Shown here in pieces: positions 35,127-44,503 of a DNA stretch of 64,000 nucleotides. A program made the translations under genes and the position numbers. The notes under the pieces were generated by a model, which saw only the letters and a list, made by a program, of their open reading frames with translations, was not told the DNA's origin and ran no database searches. Origin of the DNA: JALZUV01 sp964654855 (GTDB lineage Bacteria; Pseudomonadota; Alphaproteobacteria; Rickettsiales; JALZUV01); assembly GCA_964654855.1 (NCBI GenBank), contig CAZZJS010000009.1:1-64000 (forward strand). The letters run 5' to 3'. Each line of letters starts with the position of its first letter. Positions within the stretch are counted from its first letter, which is position 1.

Positions 35127-36398
35127 ATGCCTCAGATACCAGCCAATTTTGTGATGCCGGCACTTATCGCTTTAAGCGGCTTATTGCTTGTGATGCTTTT
35201 CACCCATTTTTACCGTACAGGCCGTATGCGACACGTCATAAATGCACAACGTGAGCATATTATCCGCCTTGAGACCGAGGCCGAAGCATCGGATCGCTAT
35301 GGTGATACTTTCAAAGATGCCGCGCGCGCAAGCGTGATGGCCGTAGGACATGAACTTTCTAACAAGTTATTAGAAGATCATAAACGAGAAGCCGAAGCGG
35401 TGAAGCAATCGCTTGGACAAAAGACAGAAGAGCAACAGCAAAAGTTTCTCAAACAATTTGGCGAGCTTTCAAACGCTGTGGCCAGCATCAATGAGACCAG
35501 CAAACAAACGCAAGATAAAGCCGATACATTATGGCGTACGATGTCCTCACCCGGCACGGCGGGGCAATTAACCGAAGTATCATTAGAGAATCTTTTACTT
35601 AATCTTGGCCTGCAAAAAGGCACTGACTTTGACCTGCAAGCCAATTTGACCAACGATGCAGGAAGCAACTTCCGCCCTGATGGTATCGTCTATCTACCGT
35701 TTGAACGCTTGATGATTATTGATTGCAAAGCCTCTAAATATGAACTCGAACTTGCTGCCGCTGAAAACGAGCAAGAACGCGAAGTTGCTGAAAAGAAATT
35801 CAGCCAATCTATGCACAAACACATTACCTCGCTCGCGCAGAAGAACTATACTGCCACCGTAATTGATGATTATAAACGCCGCACTGGCAACGCCCCTCAT
35901 CCACAAATTATCAATGTAATGTATATCGCTTCTGACGCCGCGGTTTCACGTCTTGATAATATCGATGGCAGCTTCCGCGAGAAAATGCAGAAATACGGAA
36001 TCATCGCGGTTGGACCTGCCGGATTACATGGCTTATGTAGCATTGCTTCCATGCAAATTGCCGAGCTAAAACGTGATGAAAATCGTGAAAAAATTGCTAA
36101 AGAGATTGAGCGGATCCTTGCTGGCCTCGCCATCAATCTTGATCATTTGGAGAAAACAGGAACGCATCTAAAACGCGCCGCAGAAAGCTATACCAAATTC
36201 ACCTCTTCTTATAACCGCACCTTATCGCCTAGATTACGCAACGTCGAAAAACTTGGCATCTCACCTGAAGGAAATAAGAAACTTCCCGGAAAACTTTTAG
36301 GTTTTGAAATGCGCGAAGCCAATGAATGGATTGATGGCGAAGCCGAAGATGCGGATAATGTAACTTCACTGGAAGATAAACGAAAGAGTGCCTCTTAA
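35127..36398 (+). CDS. rmuC: DNA recombination protein RmuC
   Basis: A 423-residue protein with an N-terminal membrane segment (~8-27, MPALIALSGLLLVMLFTHF), a coiled-coil region (~35-130) and a C-terminal nuclease-like RmuC domain containing GLQKGTDFDLQANL, RPDGIVYLP and MIIDCKASKYELELA (~185-210). RmuC limits inversions at short inverted repeats, and the D-x-K pattern in IDCKAS fits a restriction-endonuclease-like fold. The hydrolase gene downstream overlaps it by one base (TAATG). Confidence 0.9.
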   Translation: MPQIPANFVMPALIALSGLLLVMLFTHFYRTGRMRHVINAQREHIIRLETEAEASDRYGDTFKDAARASVMAVGHELSNKLLEDHKREAEAVKQSLGQKTEEQQQKFLKQFGELSNAVASINETSKQTQDKADTLWRTMSSPGTAGQLTEVSLENLLLNLGLQKGTDFDLQANLTNDAGSNFRPDGIVYLPFERLMIIDCKASKYELELAAAENEQEREVAEKKFSQSMHKHITSLAQKNYTATVIDDYKRRTGNAPHPQIINVMYIASDAAVSRLDNIDGSFREKMQKYGIIAVGPAGLHGLCSIASMQIAELKRDENREKIAKEIERILAGLAINLDHLEKTGTHLKRAAESYTKFTSSYNRTLSPRLRNVEKLGISPEGNKKLPGKLLGFEMREANEWIDGEAEDADNVTSLEDKRKSAS

Positions 36399-37294
36399 TG
36401 GAATTTCCCGGACCCGAATGGCCTGAACTCGAAACGATAAAACTAACCGATGGCCGTACCCTCGCCTTTCGTCGTATTGGCGCGAAGGATGGTAAACCTG
36501 CTTTATTCTTTCACGGCACACCCGGCTCACACACCCTTGGCTTTATGGCAGGCGATGCAGCCGAGCGCGCAGGCTATCAACTTATCTGCCCTGATCGCCC
36601 TGGCATTGGCGATTCTGACTTTCAGGAAGGTCGCGAGTTACGCCATTATCCTTTAGATATCATCCAGCTACTCACGCAGTTGAAGATTAAAGAATGTGGT
36701 GTTATCGCTATCTCAGGCGGCGCACCTTACGCCTTCCAATGCGCTTATGACTTACCCAACCAAATCCAGTTTGTGGTAAATCTTTCGGGCTGGCTTAGTT
36801 TTGGACGCTCTGAAGCTCAAGGCATCAAGCTCCCCAAGCCCATAAATGCGTTCCGTTTAATGTATAAAAGCAAATTTAGCGTTCCCGCTGTCGGTAAACT
36901 CACCGAATATACGGTTAATAAACAACCTGATAAATTCGTCGCACATTTGCGCAAGACTCTCCCTGCTGAAGATGTAAAATTGATGGATGTCGATTTTTAT
37001 AGAGAGCTTTTCCTGTATGATTTGCAAAATGCCTATAAACAGGGATGGAAAGGCCCTGCCATTGACGGAGCGCTCCAATTTGGCGATCAACCTTTCGCCC
37101 TACGCGAAGTAAAACAGCCCACCATTATGCTACATGGCACCGCTGATAGCGTCGTGCCTTACAGCATGGCTGAAGCCTATCAAAAGAATTTACCCAATGT
37201 CGTAGAATTTATCACTGCTCCCGAAGGCGGCCACCTATGCGCAGCAACCGAAGAAGATAACGTGTTTGCAGCGATTAAGGGAATGGATATTTAA
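36398..37294 (+). CDS. Alpha/beta hydrolase (GxSGG type)
   Basis: 298 residues. Oxyanion segment FFHGTPGSHTLGF (~47-59), CPDRPGIGDSD (~73-83), nucleophile elbow AISGGAPYAF (Ser ~111), acid in LHGTADSVVPYSMA and His in EGGHLCAA. The elbow reads G-x-S-G-G-like rather than G-x-S-x-G, which is found in a subset of hydrolases often annotated only as alpha/beta. Substrate unknown. It is translationally coupled to rmuC, and its stop codon overlaps that of the convergent sigma-factor gene within TTAA. Confidence 0.83.
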   Translation: MEFPGPEWPELETIKLTDGRTLAFRRIGAKDGKPALFFHGTPGSHTLGFMAGDAAERAGYQLICPDRPGIGDSDFQEGRELRHYPLDIIQLLTQLKIKECGVIAISGGAPYAFQCAYDLPNQIQFVVNLSGWLSFGRSEAQGIKLPKPINAFRLMYKSKFSVPAVGKLTEYTVNKQPDKFVAHLRKTLPAEDVKLMDVDFYRELFLYDLQNAYKQGWKGPAIDGALQFGDQPFALREVKQPTIMLHGTADSVVPYSMAEAYQKNLPNVVEFITAPEGGHLCAATEEDNVFAAIKGMDI

Positions 37295-37911
37295 CGACTA
37301 ACACCTCGTGTAATCGTATTACTAGTTTCATAAAGCTCTCGAAAAACAGGAAATTCTACTAATTTATCTTTCAGACGAGACATTCGCATCTTCACCGCCG
37401 ATTCCCCTTTACCATACTCTGCAGCCAATTCTTTGAGAGGCTCTCTCTCCAAATAATGTCTTTTAAAAATATCTTTATCGATTGGATTCTCTACATTTTC
37501 ATCAATCGCTCGTTCCAACTCAGCTTTCAAATCTCTATTCAAAGCAATCGATTGCTCTTTATCACTTTGAGAAGCTGCAACATTTTTCCAAAAATCTTCA
37601 CGCTTCAACTCGACGATATTCCGCCTGAATGCTCTATGTTTATCAACCACCGCATTATAGACATAAGTATGCAAAAGCGTTGATGGCTTTACAGAACGAA
37701 TTTCTTTTTTACTCAATGTTAGCAAAAAATTTGTCGTAACATCTCCAAAAAGCTTATCTTTCTCAAGAGTATTTTCAGGACTCTTATCATACCCTCGATA
37801 AGTGGCTTTTACCAACCTCGGCATCATCTCTGCAATTTCGGTAAAAGCTGTAGAGCTATTCGTCTGTACGTATTGACTGTATAATTCGTTTAATTTGTTA
37901 TAACTACTCAT
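37291..37911 (-). CDS. Sigma-70-family (ECF-like) RNA polymerase sigma factor
   Basis: A 206-residue protein with a region 2-like segment (~50-98), including LLHTYVYNAVVDKHRAFRRN, which matches the DNA-melting/-10 recognition helix pattern of ECF sigma factors. A region 4 helix-turn-helix is near 155-185 (LKELAAEYGKGESAVKMRMSRLKDKL). Regions 1 and 3 are absent, as in ECF factors. It is not the EcfG general-stress factor by context: no PhyR or NepR is nearby. The gene lies 61 bases downstream of a His-rich membrane protein on the same strand, which could be its regulator or target. Assignment to a numbered ECF group is not possible here. Confidence 0.75.
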   Translation of the reverse strand: MSSYNKLNELYSQYVQTNSSTAFTEIAEMMPRLVKATYRGYDKSPENTLEKDKLFGDVTTNFLLTLSKKEIRSVKPSTLLHTYVYNAVVDKHRAFRRNIVELKREDFWKNVAASQSDKEQSIALNRDLKAELERAIDENVENPIDKDIFKRHYLEREPLKELAAEYGKGESAVKMRMSRLKDKLVEFPVFRELYETSNTITRGVSR

Positions 37912-37972
37912 TCGAGAATTATACCTGAATTATATTACGAACACGTGACTTATATTAATTAACCTTAATAAT

Positions 37973-39268
37973 CTAGCGATTTTGCTGAGAAGTATCTATT
38001 TGAACTTCATTCTTCAAACTATCGGTATAAGTACCTATTGAATCGCGCGCAGCTTCGGAATGTTTTTTGAGAATTTCATCCAAATAAGCACCGTTCCTAG
38101 TTTTTGTAAGAGTTGCATCTTCCGTTTCTGTTGGAGGCGCAACATCCTTAAAAACATTTAAAAGCTCGGGGCGTCCTAAATCTGATTGTGGAATTTCACC
38201 TGTCGCATAATAACTATTTGGATCAATACCGCCGACAGAATAGCTAATCAAACCGCCATTAGGTCCCACTTCACCAAATGTATAGGTGCCATCCTCAAGC
38301 ATCCTCGCACCTGCTGGAATATTATTCATCACTTCAAATTCTTCTGGGTTAGCGATAACATACGACTCAGCAGGTGGCTGCAGCACATCCCTAACACTAT
38401 TATTTACAGGTTGCTCTACCGAGGAGTGGCTAGGCACCTCCGGTGTTTTGACTTCTACTTCCGGCACAGGAGGCTTTGTTGCATGAGGTGCATCATACGT
38501 TTCTTCTACATGAATATCTGCTTTATGTTCATCTACATGTTCGTGGTCAGCGTGTGTATCCGCTCCGTGATCATCTGCATGATCCCCGTGCGTACCATGG
38601 CTATCGCCATGCCCTCCATGCTCACCTAAACCATGATCGCCTACAACAGCGCCCTGTTCCATCGCATTTTTAGGTAAATATTCTGAAATTTCTGGCCAGT
38701 CACCACTGATAGCGGCACCAATAACAGAACCTAAAATACCACTAATCAATGCATGCTTAATACCTGTACTAACCACTGTTGCAGCATTTACCTTATGTGC
38801 ATTTGAGAGTTGCTCTGGAGTTGGATTACCAACCGTGGCATAAAGCGCTGCCTCTTGCCTTTTACTCTCTTCCTTTGCCTTCTGGTGGCCGTGATACAAG
38901 CCAACCAACCCTGCCGCCAGCATTGTCACCATAATTGGTGTTGCTAAGGCCGTTAACCCAGCAGCTGCGACTGCAGTCCCCACTGCCATTCTGACAACGG
39001 CGAATACTGCAACAGAGGCAATCACTGAAAAAAGGAAATCATTTGGATGATCGGCTACATGACTAGCAAATTGTTTCACTTTGCGTGAAATTGCGACCGG
39101 CCTATAGCCCGCTTTTGAACCGTCTTGAATATACAAATCAGGCTCTTCTGGTGCGGCAACAAATGGATTAACTGGGCCAGACGCAGAAGTTGCAGACAGC
39201 TCAGGCCGTCCTGCAATCACCTCTTTCCCCGCTTGTGCGGTAATATCGCCCACTCTGCCTCCATTCAC
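37973..39268 (-). CDS. His-rich membrane protein of unknown function
   Basis: 431 residues, starting from GTG. There are two closely spaced hydrophobic helices at ~78-125 and a third at ~165-190 (TGIKHALISGILGSVIGAA). Next comes a low-complexity His/Asp/Gly segment at ~212-262 with 13 histidines in about 50 residues (HGGHGDSHGTHGDHADDHG), which looks like a metal-binding stretch. The last ~170 residues are soluble, with YTFGEVGPNGGLISYSVGG and no known domain. I do not recognise the family. Its pairing with the sigma factor makes a membrane metal-responsive regulator or a sigma-dependent target plausible, but this is speculation. Confidence 0.7.
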   Translation of the reverse strand: MNGGRVGDITAQAGKEVIAGRPELSATSASGPVNPFVAAPEEPDLYIQDGSKAGYRPVAISRKVKQFASHVADHPNDFLFSVIASVAVFAVVRMAVGTAVAAAGLTALATPIMVTMLAAGLVGLYHGHQKAKEESKRQEAALYATVGNPTPEQLSNAHKVNAATVVSTGIKHALISGILGSVIGAAISGDWPEISEYLPKNAMEQGAVVGDHGLGEHGGHGDSHGTHGDHADDHGADTHADHEHVDEHKADIHVEETYDAPHATKPPVPEVEVKTPEVPSHSSVEQPVNNSVRDVLQPPAESYVIANPEEFEVMNNIPAGARMLEDGTYTFGEVGPNGGLISYSVGGIDPNSYYATGEIPQSDLGRPELLNVFKDVAPPTETEDATLTKTRNGAYLDEILKKHSEAARDSIGTYTDSLKNEVQIDTSQQNR

Positions 39269-39352
39269 GTAGTTACTCTCGCGAATAGTATAATCGATTT
39301 ACCCCCTCAACCGAAGGAGGCTTTTGTTAAGATTAGATGACAGCCAGCGCTC

Positions 39353-42289
39353 CTAAGCGGCCTTTTTACTGCCACCGTTAGAGCCTTTTTTCTTAGACAA
39401 ATACGGCTTTAACCACTGACCAGTAATTGAGCGTTTCTCTTTCACCACTTCTTCTGGCGTACCAGCAACCACGAGTTCGCCGCCTTTATGGCCGCCACCG
39501 GGGCCGATATCAACGACCCAATCGGCCGTTTTGACCACATCGAGATTATGCTCAATAACCGTCACCGTGTTACCTGCATCAACCAAACGATGTAATACTT
39601 TCAATAGTTTAGCAATATCTTCACTATGCAAACCTGTTGTTGGTTCATCAAGGATGTAAAGCGTACGGCCTGTTGAACGTTTTGAAAGCTCGCGCGCCAA
39701 CTTAATACGCTGTGCCTCACCACCCGAAAGCGTGGTAGCGGATTGACCAATGCCAATATAGCCCAGACCAACCTCTTCCAATGCTTTGCATTTTTCCGCA
39801 ATGGATGGATGCGCTTCAAAGAATTTAGCCGCCTCCTCTACTGTCATATTCAAAACGTCAGAAATGGATTTATCTTTATACGTCACTTCCAGTGTTTCGC
39901 GATTATAGCGCGCGCCTTGGCAGACATCACATTTCACGTAAACATCGGGTAAAAAGTGCATTTCAATTTTGATGACACCATCACCTTGGCAAGCCTCACA
40001 GCGGCCACCCTTCACGTTGAAGCTGAATCGACCAGATTTATAACCACGTGCTTTCGCTTCTGGCAATTGCGCGAACCAATCACGAATCGGCGTGAATGCG
40101 CCTGTATAAGTCGCAGGGTTAGAGCGCGGAGTACGCCCAATTGGCGATTGATCAATCTCAATCACCTTATCGATAAACTCAAGGCCCGTAATCTTATCAT
40201 GTGCACCCGGATGTGCTTTACTTCCGTGGAGTTTGCGCATCGTCGCCTTATAAAGCGTTTCAATTGTGAGACTTGATTTTCCGCCTCCTGATACACCTGT
40301 AATACAAGTCAGCGTAGCCAATGGAATAGTCACATCAATATCTTTAAGGTTATTCGCACGAGCGCCTTTAATGGTAATCGCCTTAATCTTCGACGTTTCA
40401 CGACGTTTCTTCGGTACAGCGATTTCTTTTTTACCCGAGAGATACTGCCCCGTAATGGATTTTGGATCATCCATCACTTCCTGCGCCGTGCCTTCTGAAA
40501 CGATGATACCACCATGCACACCTGCACCTGGTCCCATATCAATCAGATAATCTGATTCTTTCATCGTATCTTCATCATGCTCAACCACCACGACCGTATT
40601 ACCAAGGTCGCGTAGGTTTTTGAGTGTACTTAACAGGCGCTCATTATCACATTGATGTAAGCCAATCGAAGGCTCATCCAGCACGTAAAGCACGCCAGAA
40701 AGGCCAGAGCCAATTTGCGAAGCTAAACGGATACGCTGCGATTCACCACCTGAAAGCGTACCAGATTCACGGCTAAGTGTTAGGTAATCCAAGCCCACAT
40801 TATTGAGGAAACCTAAACGAGCGCGTAGTTCTTTGAGCACCTTCTCACCAATTTGTTGATGTGTTTTGCTAAGTTTCTTTTCAATCTTAATGAACCAATC
40901 AACCGCTTCTTCAATCGATAAGCGACAAATCTCACCAATATGGCGATCTGCCACTTTCACACAGAGCGCTTCTTTATTCAAACGATAGCCATCACACGCT
41001 TCACATGGGCTAATATCTTGATATTTACCCAACTCCTCGCGCACATAATCGCTTTCCGTTTCTGCAGCTTTACGCGTGAGCGAGGGGATCACTCCTTCAA
41101 ACGGCTTATTGCTCGCAAAGGTACGCAATCCATCATTATATTTAATCTTTACAACTTCTTCACCAGAACCATAAAGAAGCACTTCTCGTATTTCTTCAGG
41201 CAAATCTTTCCACGGGATCATTGGGTTAAAGCCGAAATGCTGCGACAAACCTTCAATCGTTTGCTTATAATATTTCGTTTGCGTGTTCGCCCATGGTGCA
41301 ATCGCATCATCCATCAGTGATTTCTTAGGATCGGGTACGATCAAATCAGGTACAAAGAAAATTTCTGTTCCTAGGCCATCACACTCTTTACACGCACCAT
41401 ATGGGCTGTTGAATGAGAATAAACGTGGCTCAATCTCATCAATCGTAAAACCACTTTCAGGGCAAGCAAACTTGCTTGAAAGCAAGATAAACTCGCTCTC
41501 TCCGCCTTTCTTGGTGGGCAATACTTCAACCATCACAAGGCCGCTACCGGTATTTACCGCTGTTTCCATTGAATCAGCAAGGCGCACCTCAATATCGTCT
41601 TTAATCACCAAACGATCAACGATGACTTCAATTTCATGCTTCTTATTCTTATCGAGCTTCGGCAGCTCATCATCAAATTTATAGACTTCACCGTTGATAC
41701 GAACACGCTGAAAACCCGCCTTTTGCGCCGCAATCAACTCACCATGATGCTCACCTTTACGGCCACGCACCACCGGGGCTAGCAGATGGAACTTCGTGCC
41801 TTCAGGCAATTCCATCACCTTATCTACCATTTGGCTAACTGTTTGGCTTTCAATCGGTTTACCCGTCGCTGGGGAGTATGGAACACCAATACGTGCATAA
41901 AGCAAACGCAGATAATCATAGATCTCCGTCACCGTGCCCACAGTTGAGCGCGGGTTCTTACTAGTCGTCTTTTGGTCAATTGCAATAGCAGGTGATAATC
42001 CAGTGATGCTTTCCACATCTGGCTTATCTTGAATATTCAAAAACTGGCGCGCATAGGCAGAGAGGCTCTCCACATAACGGCGCTGCCCCTCGGCATAGAT
42101 AGTATCAAATGCTAGCGAGGACTTACCAGAACCAGAAAGCCCCGTCACCACCACCAATTGATTCTTAGGAATATCTACATCTACATTTTGCAGATTATGT
42201 TCTTTCGCGCCACGGACGCGGATAAAAGGATCACTCGGATTTTCTAATGCTGACATATTCGCCTTTGCTTGTACTTCTTTGAAGGGCAT
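39353..42289 (-). CDS. uvrA: Excinuclease ABC subunit A
   Basis: The damage-recognition ATPase of nucleotide excision repair, 978 residues. First P-loop VVTGLSGSGKSSLAFDTIYAEGQRRYVESLSAYARQF (split here only for description) near 48, second CITGVSGGGKSSL near 650, and two ABC signatures TLSGGESQRIRLA and TLSGGEAQRIKLA. Zinc-finger cysteines occur in CPESG/CKECDG, and CEACQGDGVIKIEM-CDVCQG near 745. An alternative ATG eleven codons in (42256, MSALENP) has a better Shine-Dalgarno (AAAGGCG) and may be the real start. Divergent from ssb, as in many bacteria. Confidence 0.96.
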   Translation of the reverse strand: MPFKEVQAKANMSALENPSDPFIRVRGAKEHNLQNVDVDIPKNQLVVVTGLSGSGKSSLAFDTIYAEGQRRYVESLSAYARQFLNIQDKPDVESITGLSPAIAIDQKTTSKNPRSTVGTVTEIYDYLRLLYARIGVPYSPATGKPIESQTVSQMVDKVMELPEGTKFHLLAPVVRGRKGEHHGELIAAQKAGFQRVRINGEVYKFDDELPKLDKNKKHEIEVIVDRLVIKDDIEVRLADSMETAVNTGSGLVMVEVLPTKKGGESEFILLSSKFACPESGFTIDEIEPRLFSFNSPYGACKECDGLGTEIFFVPDLIVPDPKKSLMDDAIAPWANTQTKYYKQTIEGLSQHFGFNPMIPWKDLPEEIREVLLYGSGEEVVKIKYNDGLRTFASNKPFEGVIPSLTRKAAETESDYVREELGKYQDISPCEACDGYRLNKEALCVKVADRHIGEICRLSIEEAVDWFIKIEKKLSKTHQQIGEKVLKELRARLGFLNNVGLDYLTLSRESGTLSGGESQRIRLASQIGSGLSGVLYVLDEPSIGLHQCDNERLLSTLKNLRDLGNTVVVVEHDEDTMKESDYLIDMGPGAGVHGGIIVSEGTAQEVMDDPKSITGQYLSGKKEIAVPKKRRETSKIKAITIKGARANNLKDIDVTIPLATLTCITGVSGGGKSSLTIETLYKATMRKLHGSKAHPGAHDKITGLEFIDKVIEIDQSPIGRTPRSNPATYTGAFTPIRDWFAQLPEAKARGYKSGRFSFNVKGGRCEACQGDGVIKIEMHFLPDVYVKCDVCQGARYNRETLEVTYKDKSISDVLNMTVEEAAKFFEAHPSIAEKCKALEEVGLGYIGIGQSATTLSGGEAQRIKLARELSKRSTGRTLYILDEPTTGLHSEDIAKLLKVLHRLVDAGNTVTVIEHNLDVVKTADWVVDIGPGGGHKGGELVVAGTPEEVVKEKRSITGQWLKPYLSKKKGSNGGSKKAA

Positions 42290-42373
42290 GCACTCTAGCT
42301 AAGTTTCCACTGGCATACCAGCGATAATTGCGCTATTCCTTCACAAAATTAATAAAAATAAAGTGAGGGCAGC

Positions 42374-42883
42374 ATGGCTGGTAGCATCAATAAAGTAACT
42401 TTAATCGGTAATGTGGGCAACGAACCTGAGATTCGTCAGACTCAAGACGGCCGCGAGCTTGCCAACCTTTCTATCGCTACATCGGATAGCTGGCGCGATA
42501 AAAACACCGGCGAACGCCGCGAAAAAACTGAATGGCACCGTGTAGTAGTCTTTAACGAAGGCCTTGTTAAAGTGATTAAGAATTACGTTCATAAAGGCTC
42601 GAAACTTTACATTGAAGGCGCACTTCAAACGCGTAAATGGACAGGTAATGATGGCGTTGAGAAATACACAACAGAAGTGGTTCTCCAAGGTTTTAACGGC
42701 AACTTGACGATGCTAGATAGCAAAGGTAGCTCTGGCGGGAATTATAATCAAGATAATGGCGGCTATAACCAGAACCAAGGCCAGCAACAGGCGGCATCGC
42801 CGGCATTTGGTCAAGTGCCAAGCGGCAATGCAAGCAACGCTCCTGCAGCCGCGCCTGAATTAGACGACGAAATTCCGTTCTAG
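42374..42883 (+). CDS. ssb: Single-stranded DNA-binding protein
   Basis: A 169-residue SSB. The OB fold occupies residues 1-110 (INKVTLIGNVGNEPEIR, ATSDSWRDKNTGE, EWHRVVVFNEGLVKV, GSKLYIEGALQTRKW). A Gly/Asn/Gln-rich linker follows, and the C-terminus ends in the protein-interaction tip DDEIPF. All key features are intact. TTGCGC-16-TAATAA upstream (about 42329-42356) may be its promoter. No alphaproteobacterial LexA half-sites are seen in the uvrA-ssb gap. Confidence 0.95.
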   Translation: MAGSINKVTLIGNVGNEPEIRQTQDGRELANLSIATSDSWRDKNTGERREKTEWHRVVVFNEGLVKVIKNYVHKGSKLYIEGALQTRKWTGNDGVEKYTTEVVLQGFNGNLTMLDSKGSSGGNYNQDNGGYNQNQGQQQAASPAFGQVPSGNASNAPAAAPELDDEIPF

Positions 42884-42901
42884 TTTTGAGGTTATCCACT
42901 C

Positions 42902-43480
42902 ATGGATAAATTAAAATTTTGGGGTGTAGCGGTTGGATTTATCGCCTTTTTATGGCTTTTATCTCCCGATCCTGAGGAACCTAAAACAGGAACCGACTTT
43001 ACCCAAACTGAAGCCACAATAAGAGGTCAGGATGGGCTTAGCATTCCTGATCCGCTCAGTGCACCACAAACAATGTCCTTTAAAACGGGAAAGGTGCCTA
43101 TCACAACGCGAGGCGGCACCCTGCCCCTTGTTTTGGGTTTTGCTCACACTTACCAGCAACAATCAGCAGGGCTGATGCATTATCGCATTTGGCCTAAATA
43201 TATGCATGGACTGCTCTTTCTTTTTGAACAAGAAGACACATACAGCATGTGGATGAAGAATACTTATCTACCCCTCGATATTGCTTTTATTGACCGCAAT
43301 GGTCGTATCGTTGAAATTACAACCAATACCACGCCAGAGTCTCAATTGCCGATTAAGGCACCTAAACCAGTATTAGCGGTGCTAGAAATCCCAGCGGGGA
43401 GTGCGAAAAAATGGAATCTACAAAAAGGCGATCAATTACGTCTCAAATATTTCCGTTCTTCCTTGCCAGCCTCGCGCTAA
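42902..43480 (+). CDS. DUF192 protein, membrane-anchored
   Basis: 192 residues with an N-terminal membrane segment or uncleaved signal (~6-20, FWGVAVGFIAFLWLL). A DUF192 domain covers about 70-185: AGLMHYRIWPKYMHGLLFLFEQEDTYSMWMKNTYLPLDIAFID, then GRIVEI and the PVLAVLEIPAGSAKKW end. DUF192 proteins are small, secreted, of unknown biochemistry. The WMKNT-x-LPLDIAFI signature is conserved here. The gene follows ssb by 18 bases and its last 70 bases overlap the next gene in another frame. Confidence 0.87.
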   Translation: MDKLKFWGVAVGFIAFLWLLSPDPEEPKTGTDFTQTEATIRGQDGLSIPDPLSAPQTMSFKTGKVPITTRGGTLPLVLGFAHTYQQQSAGLMHYRIWPKYMHGLLFLFEQEDTYSMWMKNTYLPLDIAFIDRNGRIVEITTNTTPESQLPIKAPKPVLAVLEIPAGSAKKWNLQKGDQLRLKYFRSSLPASR

Positions 43481-44106
43481 TTTTTCTCTCATGGCAAGCA
43501 GCGGCATCCTTTGTTTATGCTCGCACACCAGTGACGATTTATCCTATTGCCGCACCAATTGACGTCAAACAAGCACGCTCTGGATCTGATCAGGCTCGTC
43601 CGCGCATTCACTCGCTAACACCGATCGAGCTAACAGCAGAGATACGCCCTGCCACTTCTTTTCAAAGCCCCTCTATGTATCTGACTCAACCGTTAGAAGG
43701 CAATCAAGCCTACCTCATTCCTTTGCCAGACTTAGAGCGCGAAGCAGCTCAAAAAGTGCAGCGACGCATTCGCAAACAAGAAACGCTCTATCCGATTCCA
43801 ATCCAAAAACCAGAGGCACCCAAAGAAACCGCACCATTACTCAACACAGAACTTGCCAACCGCCATCGTATTGAACCGGCTAATGTTTATAGCGCCGTTG
43901 ATGTGATTGCGATTAATGCACAAGGGTTCATTATTGAAATTTGGCCTAATCTAAATTTAAGCCAGCTCCAAGCCCCATTGCTTTTACCTAAACATAGCCA
44001 TGCTGTGCTTTACTTAGCGGCTAATCGAGCTGGTCAGTTAGGCATTACTCCGAAAGATCGTATAGAAAATCAACTTTTCACTCCGCCACCGGTATCGCTT
44101 CAATAA
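43411..44106 (+). CDS. Degenerate DUF192-like secreted paralogue
   Basis: 231 residues with a signal peptide-like N-terminus (MESTKRRSITSQIFPFFLASL, cleavage perhaps after ~37) encoded inside the end of the preceding gene. The C-terminal part (~162-222: VDVIAINAQGFIIEIWP, KHSHAVLYLAANRAGQLGITPKDRIEN) parallels the DUF192 end of its neighbour (LDIAFIDRNGRIVEI, PVLAVLEIPAGSAKKW). The WMKNT core is missing, so it looks like a diverged duplicate lacking the first half of the domain and carrying a new Pro/Arg-rich stretch (~40-150). GGGGAG lies about nine bases before the ATG. The 3' end overlaps acpS by 29 bases tail-to-tail. Confidence 0.65.
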   Translation: MESTKRRSITSQIFPFFLASLALIFLSWQAAASFVYARTPVTIYPIAAPIDVKQARSGSDQARPRIHSLTPIELTAEIRPATSFQSPSMYLTQPLEGNQAYLIPLPDLEREAAQKVQRRIRKQETLYPIPIQKPEAPKETAPLLNTELANRHRIEPANVYSAVDVIAINAQGFIIEIWPNLNLSQLQAPLLLPKHSHAVLYLAANRAGQLGITPKDRIENQLFTPPPVSLQ

Positions 44107-44503
44107 GCACATGCGCTTGGGCATAAGGGTACTCATCGCTCAACGTTAAATGGATAACTGGCTTATAACGGCTTTCATCAACTAGCTGATTCAGCTTCAT
44201 CAGCGCGCTACCTTTAAGCTCTAGCGTGGGTTTGCCTGAAGGCAAATTCACCACGCCCATATCTTTATGGAAAACTCCTTCGCGAAACCCGGTGCCTAAC
44301 GCTTTGGCGCAAGCTTCTTTCGCGGCGAATCGTTTCGCATAGGTGCTAGCCAATCCATTACGCTCTCCCCCACCTTTACGACGTTGGGCTTTTGCTTGCT
44401 CTGCATCGGTGAAGACGCGATTTTCAAATCGCTCACCAAAACGCTCCAACGATTTTTCAATTCGGCGAATATCTGTCATATCATGTCCGGTACCGACGAT
44501 CAT
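44078..44503 (-). CDS. acpS: Holo-[acyl-carrier-protein] synthase
   Basis: Transfers 4'-phosphopantetheine from CoA to ACP. The 141-residue protein starts MIVGTGHDMTDIRRIE, with the Mg-binding Asp, and has the second signature YAKRFAAKEACAKALGTGF (~56-74). Length is slightly above the usual ~120-130. It is coupled to pdxJ by an ATGA overlap, the order pdxJ-acpS being common in proteobacteria. Confidence 0.92.
   Translation of the reverse strand: MIVGTGHDMTDIRRIEKSLERFGERFENRVFTDAEQAKAQRRKGGGERNGLASTYAKRFAAKEACAKALGTGFREGVFHKDMGVVNLPSGKPTLELKGSALMKLNQLVDESRYKPVIHLTLSDEYPYAQAHVLIEAIPVAE

Noticed and set aside
38186..38673. Plus-strand frames opposite the His-rich gene
   Set aside because: Antisense of the His/Asp repeat; no start context or domain.
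42290..42373. LexA/SOS box between uvrA and ssb
   Set aside because: No GTTC-N7-GTTC or GAAC-N7-GAAC was found in the gap.
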